DNA of 64,000 nucleotides, taken from Mycobacterium sp. GA-2829 (lineage in GTDB: Bacteria > Actinomycetota > Actinomycetes > Mycobacteriales > Mycobacteriaceae). The stretch spans positions 29,231 to 93,230 of the forward strand of contig NZ_LQIT01000019.1 of assembly GCF_001499965.1 (NCBI RefSeq), given 5' to 3'. Shown one piece after another: positions 1 through 8,858 of this stretch (positions are counted from its first letter, which is position 1; every line of letters begins with the position of its first letter). The notes beneath the pieces are model-generated. The model worked only from the letters and a program-made list of their open reading frames with translations. It was not told the DNA's origin and made no database searches. Both the position numbers and the translations under genes were made by a program.

Positions 1-336
1 GATGCTCTGGTTCAGGAGCTCAAGGACATCGCGCCGGTGCTGAAATCGCTCGCGGACTCTGGTCCGGCACTCACCCGCTCGTTGGGTTTCTTCACTGTTT
101 ACCCGTTCGCCCAGGAGACATTGGACAAGTGGTTCCGCGGGGATTACGCCAACCTCACAGCGATCATCGATCTCACCCTGAGCCGCATCGACTCGTCGTT
201 CTTCACCGGAACGCGGTTCGAGGGCGACCTCACCGAGCTCGAAATGCAGTGGGGCCGAACGATCGGTCAGCTGCCCAGTCCGTACACCGCGGTCAACCCG
301 TTGGTCGTTCCGTACCACCTGAATCAGGGACGTTAG
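1..336 (+). CDS. mceE: MceE-family lipid-transport protein, C-terminal part
   Basis: Only the last 111 codons are visible; the gene runs in from the left edge in frame 1 and stops with TAG at 334-336. The product is assigned as the fifth Mce subunit (usually a lipoprotein) because it ends immediately before an mceF-type gene and its C-terminal region has the features of that family: FFTVYPFAQETLDKWFRGDY followed by a short polar tail. Mce subunits A-F form a cell-envelope channel that delivers lipids to a YrbE permease. The MCE domain itself lies outside the window. The downstream gene starts directly after the stop codon, so both are surely co-transcribed. Subunit identity rests on gene order and not on visible catalytic motifs. 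Confidence 0.8.
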   Translation, partial: DALVQELKDIAPVLKSLADSGPALTRSLGFFTVYPFAQETLDKWFRGDYANLTAIIDLTLSRIDSSFFTGTRFEGDLTELEMQWGRTIGQLPSPYTAVNPLVVPYHLNQGR

Positions 337-1791
337 ATGGTACTCAGCAGACGAATTCTCACCCAACTGGCCTTCTTCGCCGTCATCACGCTGGCCGGGG
401 GATCGATCATGATCTTCAACTATATGGGCCTGCCCAACTTGTTGTTCGGCGTCGGGCACTACAAGGTGAGCGTGCAGCTCCCGGCGGCAGCCGGTCTGTA
501 CGAGAACGCGAACGTCACCTATCGAGGTACCAATGTCGGTCGGGTTCAGGGCGTCTCGTTGACCGAAACCGGTGTCGTCGCGGAGTTGTCGCTAAAATCC
601 GACATTCCCATCCCGAGCGATCTGACCGCCGAGGTGCACAGCGCGTCCTCCATTGGTGAGCAGTATGTCGCGCTGATCCCGGACAGCGACACCGGACGCC
701 TGGCGGAAGGTGATGTCATCCCGCTGAATCGGACGTCGGTTCCGCCCGATATCAGCGAGTTGCTCGCGGCGACCAACAATGGGCTGGAAGTCATTCCGCG
801 GGACAATCTGCAGACGGTCGTGAGCGAGGCGTCGACAGCGGTCGGCGGACTCGGCCCGGATCTGGCGCGGCTGGTCAAGGGGTCCACCACGCTGGCCATC
901 GACGCGCGCAACAACCTGGATGCGCTGACGAACCTGATCGACAACTCGAAACCGATCCTGGATTCCCAGACCGCGACTGCCGGTTCCATCGAGGCCTGGG
1001 CGGCGAACTTGGCTTCCGTCACCGAACAGTTGAAGAACGAAGATCAGGCCGTGACGGGCATCTTGCAGGTCGGACCGCGTGCCGCCGACGAGGTCCGCCA
1101 GCTGTTCGACCGTCTGCAGCCGACGCTGCCGGTGGTGCTGGCCAATTTGGTGACACTGGGTGATGTTGCGGTCACCTATCAGCCGCACTTGGAACAGCTA
1201 CTGGTGCTTGCGCCCTCGGGTGTGGAAGTGGTGCAAGGCGCCGGACTGACAAACCGCAACACCAAACAGGACTACAAGGGTGCCTTCCTCAGCTTCAACC
1301 TCAATCTCAACCTGCCGCCACCATGTCTGACCGGGTACCTCCCACCGCAGCAGGCGAGACCGACCAGCCTGACGGACTACCCTGAGCGTCCAGCAGGTGA
1401 TTTCTATTGCCGGGTGCCGCAGGACTCGATGTTCAACGTCCGTGGCGCGCGCAACCTGCCATGCGCCACCCGGCCGGGCAAACGGGCACCTACGGTGAAG
1501 ATGTGTGAGAGCGACGAGAAATATGTGCCGCTCAACGACGGCTTCAACTGGAAAGGCGATGCCAACGCAACGCTGTCCGGCCAACCGGTGCCCCAGACCC
1601 GCCCGGGACAGGCACCTGTGCCACCGGCGGCTGCCGCCCCAATCCCGGTGCCGCCCGTTGCGGTCGCCGAGTACGACCCCGCCACCGGCAGCTACGTCGG
1701 CCCGGATGGAAAGCGATACACCCAGGCAAATTTGGCCAACGACGCGCAGGAGCAGACATGGCAGTCGATGCTGATGCCACCGAAGAACTGA
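337..1791 (+). CDS. mceF: MceF-family protein of an Mce lipid transporter
   Basis: This 484-aa protein has one N-terminal membrane anchor (about residues 8-27) followed by an MCE domain (about 40-115, including the ANVTYRGTNVGRVQGV stretch), a helical middle region and a Pro/Ala-rich C-terminal tail (about 415-445). It is the last of the six Mce subunits and is expected to build the periplasmic lipid conduit. The ATG directly abuts the stop codon of the upstream mceE-type gene, and the next gene starts inside the 3' end of this one (overlap of 34 bases), which is the normal mceF-mam arrangement. Which mce paralogue this is (mce1-mce9 types) cannot be told from the sequence alone. The surrounding catabolic genes suggest import of a growth substrate. 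Confidence 0.93.
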   Translation: MVLSRRILTQLAFFAVITLAGGSIMIFNYMGLPNLLFGVGHYKVSVQLPAAAGLYENANVTYRGTNVGRVQGVSLTETGVVAELSLKSDIPIPSDLTAEVHSASSIGEQYVALIPDSDTGRLAEGDVIPLNRTSVPPDISELLAATNNGLEVIPRDNLQTVVSEASTAVGGLGPDLARLVKGSTTLAIDARNNLDALTNLIDNSKPILDSQTATAGSIEAWAANLASVTEQLKNEDQAVTGILQVGPRAADEVRQLFDRLQPTLPVVLANLVTLGDVAVTYQPHLEQLLVLAPSGVEVVQGAGLTNRNTKQDYKGAFLSFNLNLNLPPPCLTGYLPPQQARPTSLTDYPERPAGDFYCRVPQDSMFNVRGARNLPCATRPGKRAPTVKMCESDEKYVPLNDGFNWKGDANATLSGQPVPQTRPGQAPVPPAAAAPIPVPPVAVAEYDPATGSYVGPDGKRYTQANLANDAQEQTWQSMLMPPKN

Positions 1792-2366
1792 TTGACGCCG
1801 ACGCTGTCGAGAAGTATCCCGACGACGGTGTCTCGAGGTTGCAGGACGCTGAACCCGAGGAACCTTCGTCATCCGCAGGGAAGCGGTCGCCACGGCGGAT
1901 CGCGTTGATCGCCGGACTGATCGGTGTCCTCGCAGTGGGCGGGTTGTGCGGTTGGCTCGGACTACGCGCCTACCAGGCGAAAACGATCCACGACGAGTAC
2001 GCAGCGTTCATCCAGGTTGCTCGGCAGGGCGCCGTCAATCTGACGACCATCGATCATGCGGAGGCAGAAGCCGACGTTGCGCGGATCCTCGACTCGGCCA
2101 CCGGCGCCTTCTACGACGATTTCAGCGCGCGCATGAAGCCCTTCATCGATGTGGTGAAGAAAGCTCAATCCACCTCGGAGGGAACCGTTTCCTCGGCAGG
2201 GCTGGAGTCCGTCTCAGGTGATGAGGCTCAGGTGTTGGTGTCGGTCAAGGTCACGACGACAACTGCCGACGGCGCGGAGCAGCAACCGAGGTCGTGGCGG
2301 ATGCGCATCTCAGTCCAGCAGATGGGCGACGTAATGAAGGTGTCCAACGTCGCCTTCGTCCCGTGA
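1758..2366 (+). CDS. Mce-associated membrane protein (Mam) 1
   Basis: A 202-aa protein with an acidic N-terminal cytoplasmic part, one transmembrane helix (about residues 48-69, IALIAGLIGVLAVGGLCGWL) and an extracytoplasmic domain of about 130 residues with an NTF2-like fold pattern. Mam proteins follow mceF in mycobacterial mce operons and stabilise the transporter. The ATG at 1758 lies within the end of mceF after a GGAGCAG stretch, so translation is probably coupled. Size, topology and position all match the family; no enzymatic residues are expected. Confidence 0.85.
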   Translation: MAVDADATEELIDADAVEKYPDDGVSRLQDAEPEEPSSSAGKRSPRRIALIAGLIGVLAVGGLCGWLGLRAYQAKTIHDEYAAFIQVARQGAVNLTTIDHAEAEADVARILDSATGAFYDDFSARMKPFIDVVKKAQSTSEGTVSSAGLESVSGDEAQVLVSVKVTTTTADGAEQQPRSWRMRISVQQMGDVMKVSNVAFVP

Positions 2367-2418
2367 TCACTCCCACGTCAGGTCAGAACGAACTGAACTC
2401 AACATGGAGAGGCCCGCA

Positions 2419-3015
2419 GTGCTCACCAACCACACCACCGACCTGTCGGATACCCCCGCGGAGGCGGAGCAGACCGAGAGCTTCGAAGCCGCACAACCGG
2501 ATCCGGCCCCTCCGGCCGAGCGACCGCGGCGCGGCCGCTGGCGCAGCGTGCTGGCCTACCTTGTGCTCCCGGTGACGATCGCTGCCCTCAGCGGCCTGGC
2601 GGGTTGGCTGAAGTGGGTCGATGGTTCGGCACGCGCGGCGCAGGTGGCCGCTGACGAGTCGGTTCGCGCGGCGCGTGAGATCACCGTTGAAATGCTCTCC
2701 TATCAACCGGATACCGTGGGCGACACCCTTGCCGCTGCGCAATCGCGACTCACCGGAGCCTTTCGAGACTCCTACGGGCAGCTGATACAGGAAGTGGTGA
2801 TCCCGGGAGCGCAGGAGCAGAAGATCTCGGCCATTGCCAACGTCACCGCGGCAGCTTCGGTGGCGGCCAGTGCTGATCGCGCCACGGTGCTGGTGTTCGT
2901 GAATCAGACGTCGATCGTCGGCTCAGACGCGCCAACCGATACCGCGTCCAGCGTGCAGGTTAGCTTGGAGAAAATCGACGGGCAGTGGCTGATTTCCGAC
3001 TTCACACCCATCTAG
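2419..3015 (+). CDS. Mce-associated membrane protein (Mam) 2
   Basis: A protein of about 198 aa with the same plan as its upstream neighbour: acidic, Pro-rich N-terminus, one transmembrane helix near residues 47-67 (VLAYLVLPVTIAALSGLAGW) and a C-terminal extracytoplasmic domain ending in DGQWLISDFTPI, typical of Mam proteins. The GTG at 2419 is chosen because GGAGAGG sits six bases upstream; an ATG at 2404 in the same frame lacks a clear ribosome-binding site. It is the last gene of the mce operon: the next gene is on the opposite strand and ends 24 bases after this stop. Confidence 0.82.
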   Translation: MLTNHTTDLSDTPAEAEQTESFEAAQPDPAPPAERPRRGRWRSVLAYLVLPVTIAALSGLAGWLKWVDGSARAAQVAADESVRAAREITVEMLSYQPDTVGDTLAAAQSRLTGAFRDSYGQLIQEVVIPGAQEQKISAIANVTAAASVAASADRATVLVFVNQTSIVGSDAPTDTASSVQVSLEKIDGQWLISDFTPI

Positions 3016-3039
3016 GGGGTTCATACCGACCGTGCGCGA

Positions 3040-3837
3040 TCACGGCATCGTGTACCCGCCGCTGACCGAGATCATCTGACCGGTGACCTGCCGCGCGGCC
3101 TTCGACGATGCGAACCACAGCACCGACCGGGCGACATCCTCGGCGGTGGTGAGACGACGCATCGGGGTGTCTTTCAGCATGAACTCGATCTGCTTGGGGT
3201 TGAAGACCTCGTCCTGACCGACCGACCACAGGCTGGCGGCGCCGACTGCTTCGGGGCCCTCCGGCATGACCAGCCCCGGGCAGACGATGTTCGAGCGTAT
3301 CCCGTGGCGTCCGTGCTCGCGGGCGGTAGTGCGGGCAAAGGCGACCATGGCGGCCTTGGTGGCGCCGTAAATGCCCTGGCGGATCTGGCCGAAGGCGGCG
3401 TCGCTGGCGATGAAGACGATGGAACCCTCGCCGGCGGCCTTCATCGGTCCGATTACCGCCTGCGTGGCGGCCACAGCGCTGAAGAAGTTCACCTCGACCG
3501 TGCGCTGCCACTTCTGCCGGTCGGTGTCAGTGGCGACGAAACCGGGCACGCTCCAACCGGCATTGTTGACCAGTACGTCGACACCGCCCCAGCGGGAGAC
3601 AGCTACACCGACTGCGCGTTCAGCCCCCTCGGGTTCGGCAAGGTCCTCAATGGCAAGTTCGACTGCAGCCGCACCGAGCGACAAGGCCTCATCGCGCACT
3701 TTCTCCGCCTGCGGTGCATCGATGTCATTCAACACAATTCGCGCGCCTTCGGCGGCGAACTCATGCACGATGCCACGTCCGATGTTGGATGCGCCTCCGG
3801 TGATGACAACTCGCGCGTCCCACAGTCCCAGATCCAT
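3040..3837 (-). CDS. SDR-family oxidoreductase
   Basis: A 265-aa classical short-chain dehydrogenase/reductase. The nucleotide-binding motif TGGASNIGRG is at residues 13-22, NNAG at 91-94, and the catalytic Ser145 and YGATK (Tyr157, Lys161) are intact. The C-terminus SVSGGYTMP is of the usual type. It would oxidise a hydroxyl or reduce a ketone with NAD(P)(H); the substrate is unknown. The gene is divergent from the large catabolic operon that starts at 3953, and the AT-rich motif at 3884-3907 lies between them, so shared regulation is likely. It converges with the mce operon. Confidence 0.9.
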   Translation of the reverse strand: MDLGLWDARVVITGGASNIGRGIVHEFAAEGARIVLNDIDAPQAEKVRDEALSLGAAAVELAIEDLAEPEGAERAVGVAVSRWGGVDVLVNNAGWSVPGFVATDTDRQKWQRTVEVNFFSAVAATQAVIGPMKAAGEGSIVFIASDAAFGQIRQGIYGATKAAMVAFARTTAREHGRHGIRSNIVCPGLVMPEGPEAVGAASLWSVGQDEVFNPKQIEFMLKDTPMRRLTTAEDVARSVLWFASSKAARQVTGQMISVSGGYTMP

Positions 3838-3883
3838 GCTGCGTCCCTCCAGGCGGCTCGACGGTTGAAACCGCTCGACCTAT

Positions 3884-3907
3884 TGATTTAACCTAGATTA
3901 GAAATTT
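3884..3907. promoter_or_regulatory. AT-rich promoter/operator motif between divergent SDR genes
   Basis: The sequence tgatttaacctagattagaa is an AT-rich island in GC-rich DNA. Read on the minus strand it gives TCTAGGTTAAATC, close to the core TCTATGTTAAAT seen at 47439 and 50813. It lies between the divergent starts at 3837 and about 3953. The element TAGGTT also fits the mycobacterial -10 pattern TANNNT, so promoter and operator may overlap. Confidence 0.5.
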
Positions 3908-3952
3908 CCGATAGATTTGTCTATGTCGGTACGCGTCGATGGGAGAACCCGG

Positions 3953-4699
3953 GTGGAGAAACTGCTCCAAAACAAGATCGCAGTGGTAACCGGCGCGGCG
4001 CAGGGCATCGGTCTGGAGATCGCGCGGACCCTGCACCGGCACGGAGCCCAGGTTGTCCTCGCCGATCTGGACGGAGACGCGGGTCGGCGCGCCGTCGAGG
4101 AGGTGGCCGGGCCGAGCGTCGATTGCAGCAGCGCGGTGTGCGATGTGACGTCCGAGGACGACGTGCGAGCGCTGGTCGCCGACACCGTCCGCGAGTACGG
4201 CCGTCTGGACATCTTCGTCAACAACGCCGGAATCACCCGCGACGCCTCGCTGAAGAAGATGCAGGTTTCCGACTTCGACTCGGTGATCACCGTGCATCTA
4301 CGCGGCACGTGGCTGGGCATTCGCGAAGCGTCGGCTGTCATGCGGGAGCAGAAGTCGGGCAGCATCATCAACATCTCGTCGCTGTCCGGCAAGTCCGGTA
4401 ATCCCGGCCAGACGAACTACAGTGCCGCCAAGGCCGGCATCGTCGGTCTGACCAAGGCGGCAGCCAAAGAGGTTGCCCATCACAACGTGCGCATCAACGC
4501 CATTCAGCCCGGACTGATCCGCACCCCCATGACAGCGGCGATGCCGGCTGATGTGTTCGCCCAACGGGAGGCGGACGTTCCGATGAAGCGGGCCGGTGAG
4601 CCCGGCGAGGTCGCCGGGGCCGTGGTGTTCCTGGGCTCGAACCTGTCCAGCTACATCACCGGTTCGGTCATCGAGGTCGGTGGCGGGAGATACATGTGA
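3953..4699 (+). CDS. SDR-family oxidoreductase (FabG-like 3-ketoacyl reductase/dehydrogenase)
   Basis: A protein of about 248 aa with a complete classical SDR set: VTGAAQGIG at residues 12-20, NNAG at 90-93, Ser142/143 and YSAAK (Tyr156, Lys160). The C-terminus GSVIEVGGGRYM is FabG-like. A likely role is oxidation of a 3-hydroxyacyl-CoA or ring hydroxyl in the pathway encoded by the following genes. The GTG at 3953 is preferred because GGGAG lies seven bases upstream and it gives the usual short N-terminus; TTG 3917 and ATG 3923 are in-frame alternatives. Its stop overlaps the next start (GTGA). Confidence 0.88.
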   Translation: MEKLLQNKIAVVTGAAQGIGLEIARTLHRHGAQVVLADLDGDAGRRAVEEVAGPSVDCSSAVCDVTSEDDVRALVADTVREYGRLDIFVNNAGITRDASLKKMQVSDFDSVITVHLRGTWLGIREASAVMREQKSGSIINISSLSGKSGNPGQTNYSAAKAGIVGLTKAAAKEVAHHNVRINAIQPGLIRTPMTAAMPADVFAQREADVPMKRAGEPGEVAGAVVFLGSNLSSYITGSVIEVGGGRYM

Positions 4700-5466
4700 C
4701 CGAGGTTCTCAGTGAAATTCGCGACGGCATCGGGCGGATCACGCTCAACCGACCTGACCGGATGAACGCCATCAACGTTGCGTTGGCCTCCGAGTTGGGT
4801 GCGACGATCACCCGGTTCGGCGACCGCAAGGACGTGAACGTCATCCTGATCCGGGGTGCGGGCGGGAACTTCTGCGCCGGTGGCGATTTCGATGAGGTGC
4901 AGCGACTCCGGGCGAACGGCAGCGCCGCCTTGCGGACGCTTTTCACCACCTTCAAGAAGGCCTGCGATGCCATCGGGCGCGCCCAGGTACCGGTGGTGGC
5001 GGCGGTTGAAGGCGTGGCCACGGCCGGCGGGTTCGAGCTCATGCAGGCGGTCGACATCGTCCTGACCGCCAACGGAGCGCGCATCGCCGACAACCACATT
5101 AATTTCGGGATGATCCCCGGTGGTGGCAGCACCGCTCGGCTGCCCCGAATCCTCGGCCGGCAGCAGGCATTGGGGCTGCTGTTGTCCGGCGACAAGATCA
5201 GCGGGTTTGACGCCGTCGAGCTCGGACTGGCCTACAAGTCGTTCCCGGCTGACACCTTCGAAGCGTCAGTCGACGCCTTCGTCGCCAAGCTAGCCGGACG
5301 AGACCGCTCCGCGGTCACCACCATCAAGCGTCTGGTCACTGAGGGCCTAGACAAGGATCTCGACGCCGCGAACCTCGAAGAGACCAACGCGGTGGTGTGG
5401 CGGCTCAGCGGAGAAGCAGGTCAGGCGGGGGTATCCGCATTCAAGAACAGGGAGGCCAACGCATGA
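4696..5466 (+). CDS. enoyl-CoA hydratase/isomerase family protein
   Basis: A 256-aa crotonase-fold protein. The first oxyanion-hole segment is GNFCAGGDFDEV near residues 55-66 and the second lies in the GVATAGGFELMQA region around residues 103-115, followed by INFGMIPGGGSTARLPR. Such enzymes hydrate or isomerise enoyl-CoA esters, or cleave ring-derived acyl-CoAs. GTG start in a GTGA overlap with the SDR, and ATGA overlap with the next crotonase gene, so the three crotonase genes are translationally coupled. The first catalytic-glutamate position of canonical hydratases reads Asp-Asn-His here, so isomerase or hydrolase activity is possible. Confidence 0.88.
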   Translation: MTEVLSEIRDGIGRITLNRPDRMNAINVALASELGATITRFGDRKDVNVILIRGAGGNFCAGGDFDEVQRLRANGSAALRTLFTTFKKACDAIGRAQVPVVAAVEGVATAGGFELMQAVDIVLTANGARIADNHINFGMIPGGGSTARLPRILGRQQALGLLLSGDKISGFDAVELGLAYKSFPADTFEASVDAFVAKLAGRDRSAVTTIKRLVTEGLDKDLDAANLEETNAVVWRLSGEAGQAGVSAFKNREANA

Positions 5467-6266
5467 CCGAAACCATCTACACCCCGGTGCTGCGCGAGGT
5501 GACGTCGAGCGGCATCGCCAGGGTCCGGCTCAACAGTCCGCACATCTCCAACGGCTTGAACGTCATGACCCTCAAAGCGCTGCACGCGGTGATCCTGTCC
5601 TGCCACGCTGACCCCGACGTCAAGGTGGTGCTGCTCACGGGCGAAGGGCGCAACTTCTGCGCCGGGGGAGACGTCCACACCTTCGAATCCAAAGGGGACG
5701 GACTTCCCGACTACCTCCGGGAGGCCACCGCCTGGCTGCAACTGGCCACCGCCGCGTTGTTTCAACTGAAGGTGCCCGTCGTCACCGCCGTCCAGGGCTT
5801 CGCGGCCGGTGGTGGCGGTCTCGGGCTGGTCTGTGCTTCGGACATCGTGGTCGCCGCCCGATCTGCGAAGTTCTTCTCGGGTGCCGTGCGGGTCGGGATG
5901 GCCCCGGACGGCGGCTCGTCGGTGACGCTCGCCCAACTCGTCGGGTTGCGGCAGGCCCTGCGGATTCTGCTGACCAACCCGACCCTGACCGCGACCGAGG
6001 CCGCCGAGATCGGGCTGATCACCGAGGTGGTCGACGACGACAAGCTGGTTACCCGTGCCGAGACGATCGCCGAAGAACTGGCCGCGATGCCGACCCTGGC
6101 ACTGTCGGCGACCAAACGGCTCGTCTGGTCCGGGGTCGGGGCCTCCATCGAAGAGCGGTTACCCGAGGAATCTCGGACCGTGTCGGAGCTGTCTGGCACC
6201 GCCGACGCGCTGGAAGGCCTGCGAGCCGTCATCGAACGCCGTGCGCCGAGGTTCATCGGACGATGA
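5463..6266 (+). CDS. enoyl-CoA hydratase/isomerase family protein
   Basis: A 267-aa crotonase-fold protein with GRNFCAGGDVHTFES (about residues 62-76) and GFAAGGGGLGLVCASDIV (about 112-129), the two CoA/oxyanion-hole segments. The region VRVGMAPDGGSSVTLAQ corresponds to the catalytic loop and differs from the canonical Glu-containing hydratase loop, so the exact reaction (hydration, isomerisation, C-C hydrolysis) is open. It starts in an ATGA overlap with the upstream crotonase gene and ends in an ATGA overlap with the next one. The three consecutive crotonase-fold genes are different from each other and probably catalyse successive steps. Confidence 0.87.
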   Translation: MTETIYTPVLREVTSSGIARVRLNSPHISNGLNVMTLKALHAVILSCHADPDVKVVLLTGEGRNFCAGGDVHTFESKGDGLPDYLREATAWLQLATAALFQLKVPVVTAVQGFAAGGGGLGLVCASDIVVAARSAKFFSGAVRVGMAPDGGSSVTLAQLVGLRQALRILLTNPTLTATEAAEIGLITEVVDDDKLVTRAETIAEELAAMPTLALSATKRLVWSGVGASIEERLPEESRTVSELSGTADALEGLRAVIERRAPRFIGR

Positions 6267-7048
6267 CTGTTCTCATCGAGGACGACGGCGCTGTCCGCAT
6301 CCTGACCCTCGACCGGCCCGATGTCCGCAATGCCATCGACATCCCGCTACGACTCGCGCTCGCCGATGCCCTCGAGGCCGCCGACGCCGACGCGAATGTC
6401 CGGGTGATCGTGTTGACCGGCGCCGGCACCACCTTCTGCTCCGGAGGTGATATCTCCACGATGAAGTTGATGTCGGAGGCGGACGCGCTGGAACGGGCGC
6501 AGCTCGCCCAGCGGGTGATCCGTGCTATCTGGACCACGCCTAAGCCTGTTTTGGCCGCCGTAGAGGGTGCCGCCTTCGGCGCCGGCGCGGCGCTGGCTGC
6601 AGCGTGTGACCGTATTGTCGCGGCCGGCAACGCGCGGTTCGCCACCACCTTCATCAACGTCGGTCTCGCCGGTGACATGGGTGCCTTCGCATCCCTCCCG
6701 CGCCGGATGGGCGTGGCCCGCGCCCGGCAGATGATGCTGCTGCCAGAACCGATCACGGCTCACGTCGCGCTGCAGTGGGGGTTGGTTGACGTTTGTGTTG
6801 AAGCCGGGGACGCGCTGTCGGCGGCGCGCGCGGACGCAGCCCGCCTGGCGACCGGTCCGGCGCAGGCCTACGGCGTGATCAAGAGGATGCTGGCCATCGC
6901 ACCCACTCTGCATCCGCTCGACGTCCTCAACCAGGAAGCCGCCCACCAGGCGAAGCTTTTTGGCAGCGATGACTTCGCAGAAGGCATCGCAGCATTCCGT
7001 GAGAAGCGGCGACCATCATTCGGCACACGACAAGGAGTGCATCCATGA
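6263..7048 (+). CDS. enoyl-CoA hydratase/isomerase family protein
   Basis: A 261-aa member of the crotonase superfamily. GTTFCSGGDISTM (about residues 54-66) and AVEGAAFGAGAALAAACD (about 98-115) are the oxyanion-hole segments. The third loop, FINVGLAGDMGAFASLPRRM, has Asp-Met where canonical hydratases carry Gly-Gly or Gly-Ala and lacks an obvious first catalytic Glu. It is the last of three coupled crotonase genes; its stop overlaps the start of the Rieske oxygenase alpha-subunit gene (ATGA), which ties crotonase chemistry to the dioxygenase. Confidence 0.87.
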   Translation: MTVLIEDDGAVRILTLDRPDVRNAIDIPLRLALADALEAADADANVRVIVLTGAGTTFCSGGDISTMKLMSEADALERAQLAQRVIRAIWTTPKPVLAAVEGAAFGAGAALAAACDRIVAAGNARFATTFINVGLAGDMGAFASLPRRMGVARARQMMLLPEPITAHVALQWGLVDVCVEAGDALSAARADAARLATGPAQAYGVIKRMLAIAPTLHPLDVLNQEAAHQAKLFGSDDFAEGIAAFREKRRPSFGTRQGVHP

Positions 7049-8313
7049 CCTCTGTGATCGATCCCAGCGCAGGCACCGGCAGCCGCTATGAACGGCTGAT
7101 CCGCCCGGAACGGGTCCACGGCAGCCTGTACAGCGACCCCAGCATCTATGCCGAGGAACTGGAGAAGATCTGGTATCGGACGTGGGTATTCGTCGGCCAC
7201 GAGAGTGAGGTCGCACAACCCAACGACTACGTGCGCAAGAAACTCGGCCCGCAAGACGTCATCATGACGCGGGACCGCGACGGCGAAATCCATCTGCTGC
7301 TCAATCGGTGTGCGCATCGTGGCAATCAGGTCTGCGACGACGCCAAAGGCAATTCGAGCACCTTCCGTTGCCCGTACCACGGGTGGACCTTCCGCAATGA
7401 CGGCGAACTTATCGGCTTTCCGTTCTTCAAGGGGTACGGCGGCCGCAAGCTGGATCTGGCCATGGGCCGGGTGCCCCGCGTCGACTCCTACGGCGGCTTC
7501 GTCTTCGGTAGCTTCGCACCCGACGGGCCATCGCTGATCGAACACCTCGGTGCCGCCGCCGGCGAGATCGACCGCCTGACCCGACTGTCGCCGGAAGGGC
7601 GTGTGGAGCTCACTGCCGGGTGGCTTCAGCACAAAGCCCGTGCGAACTGGAAGCTCTTGGCCGAGAACGAAACCGACGGATATCATCCGCAGTTCGTGCA
7701 CGGTTCGATCTTCGGTGTCACCGGCAGCACCATCGGCCCGCTCTACAGCGATTCCTCGATCGCCGTGACGCGCGATCTCGGCGGCGGCCACAGCGAGAAC
7801 GACCTGCGACCCGAATTCCGAAAGTACGCGCAGCCCATGCGGTGGTTCGGCACCACGGAGTCCCGCGTGCCCGATTACGTCGCCGCGATGCGCGCCAAGC
7901 ACGGCGATGCCGCCGAGGAGATCCTGATCGAAGGTGCGCCGCACGTCATGATCTTCCCCAACCTGTTCATCGCCGAGATCCAGGTCTTCAACATCCAACC
8001 CACCGGTGTGGACGAGTGCGTCCAGTACGCGACCGCGGTACAGCTGGCGGGTGCCCCGGAGCTGAACCGTCGCATGGTGTCGCAGTGCATCGGCTCGGTC
8101 GGTCCTGCCGGCATGTTGCTGGCCGACGACACCGAGATGTACGAGCGCAACCAGCAGGGCATCGCTGCGCTGAGCCCGGAATGGCTCGACGTCCGCCGCG
8201 GCATGCACCGGGAAACAGTCGACGAGAACGGGTTCAAGATCGGCACCAACACCGACGAAACCGGCATGCGCGGCTTCTGGTCGCACTACAAGACACTGAT
8301 GGAGAGGGACTGA
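7045..8313 (+). CDS. Rieske aromatic-ring-hydroxylating dioxygenase, alpha subunit
   Basis: A 422-aa protein with an N-terminal Rieske [2Fe-2S] domain: Cys89-x-His91 and Cys109-x2-His112 (CAHRGNQVC and CPYHGW). The catalytic domain carries the mononuclear iron site NETDGYHPQFVH, with Asp211 bridging and His214 and His219 as ligands. The length fits alpha subunits of two-subunit (alpha-beta) oxygenases of the benzoate/biphenyl type. It would hydroxylate an aromatic or alicyclic ring using electrons from a ferredoxin or reductase; no dedicated reductase is encoded in this operon. The beta subunit follows after three bases. Confidence 0.92.
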   Translation: MTSVIDPSAGTGSRYERLIRPERVHGSLYSDPSIYAEELEKIWYRTWVFVGHESEVAQPNDYVRKKLGPQDVIMTRDRDGEIHLLLNRCAHRGNQVCDDAKGNSSTFRCPYHGWTFRNDGELIGFPFFKGYGGRKLDLAMGRVPRVDSYGGFVFGSFAPDGPSLIEHLGAAAGEIDRLTRLSPEGRVELTAGWLQHKARANWKLLAENETDGYHPQFVHGSIFGVTGSTIGPLYSDSSIAVTRDLGGGHSENDLRPEFRKYAQPMRWFGTTESRVPDYVAAMRAKHGDAAEEILIEGAPHVMIFPNLFIAEIQVFNIQPTGVDECVQYATAVQLAGAPELNRRMVSQCIGSVGPAGMLLADDTEMYERNQQGIAALSPEWLDVRRGMHRETVDENGFKIGTNTDETGMRGFWSHYKTLMERD

Positions 8314-8316
8314 GCC

Positions 8317-8850
8317 GTGACCGCGTCCTTGAAAGAGACCGATGGTCTCGGACCCATTCCCGACGGCTTTGACCGATACGAGGTAGAACAGTTCCTCTAC
8401 CGCGAAGCGCGCCACGCCGACGAGAACGACTACGACGCATGGGAAGCGTTGTGGACCGACGATGCAATCTACTGGGTGCCGGCCAATTCCGCTTCGGTCG
8501 ATCCCAACCGGCAGATGTCGATCATCTTCGACAACCGGAGCCGGATCTCGACCCGACTCAAGCAGGTCCGCACCGGCCGGCGGTACGCCCAGGCGCCGCC
8601 GTCGCATCTGCGCCGATTGATCTCCAACATCGAATTTCTCGGTGGGCGGCCTGGAGCCGACGGATCGATCGATCTGGAGGTCGGGGCGAACTTCGTTGTG
8701 GTGGAGGCGCGCCCGCGCGGAAACCACATATGGGGCGGCCGGGTCACCTACCGATTGCGGAGGGTCGGCGCCGAGCTGAAGCTGGCGTACAAGAAGGTCC
8801 AGCTCGTGGACGCCGACAAGCCGATTCCGACACTGAGCTTCCTCATTTAA
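8317..8850 (+). CDS. Rieske aromatic-ring-hydroxylating dioxygenase, beta subunit
   Basis: A 177-aa NTF2-like protein of the ring-hydroxylating dioxygenase beta family: EVEQFLYREARHADENDYDA near residues 22-41 and the WTDDAIYWVPAN segment are characteristic. Beta subunits hold the alpha3beta3 hexamer together and do not bind metal. The GTG start is three bases after the alpha-subunit stop, so the two are made together. The C-terminus ends in KPIPTLSFLI, typical for the family. Confidence 0.92.
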   Translation: MTASLKETDGLGPIPDGFDRYEVEQFLYREARHADENDYDAWEALWTDDAIYWVPANSASVDPNRQMSIIFDNRSRISTRLKQVRTGRRYAQAPPSHLRRLISNIEFLGGRPGADGSIDLEVGANFVVVEARPRGNHIWGGRVTYRLRRVGAELKLAYKKVQLVDADKPIPTLSFLI

Positions 8851-8858
8851 GGAGCAGC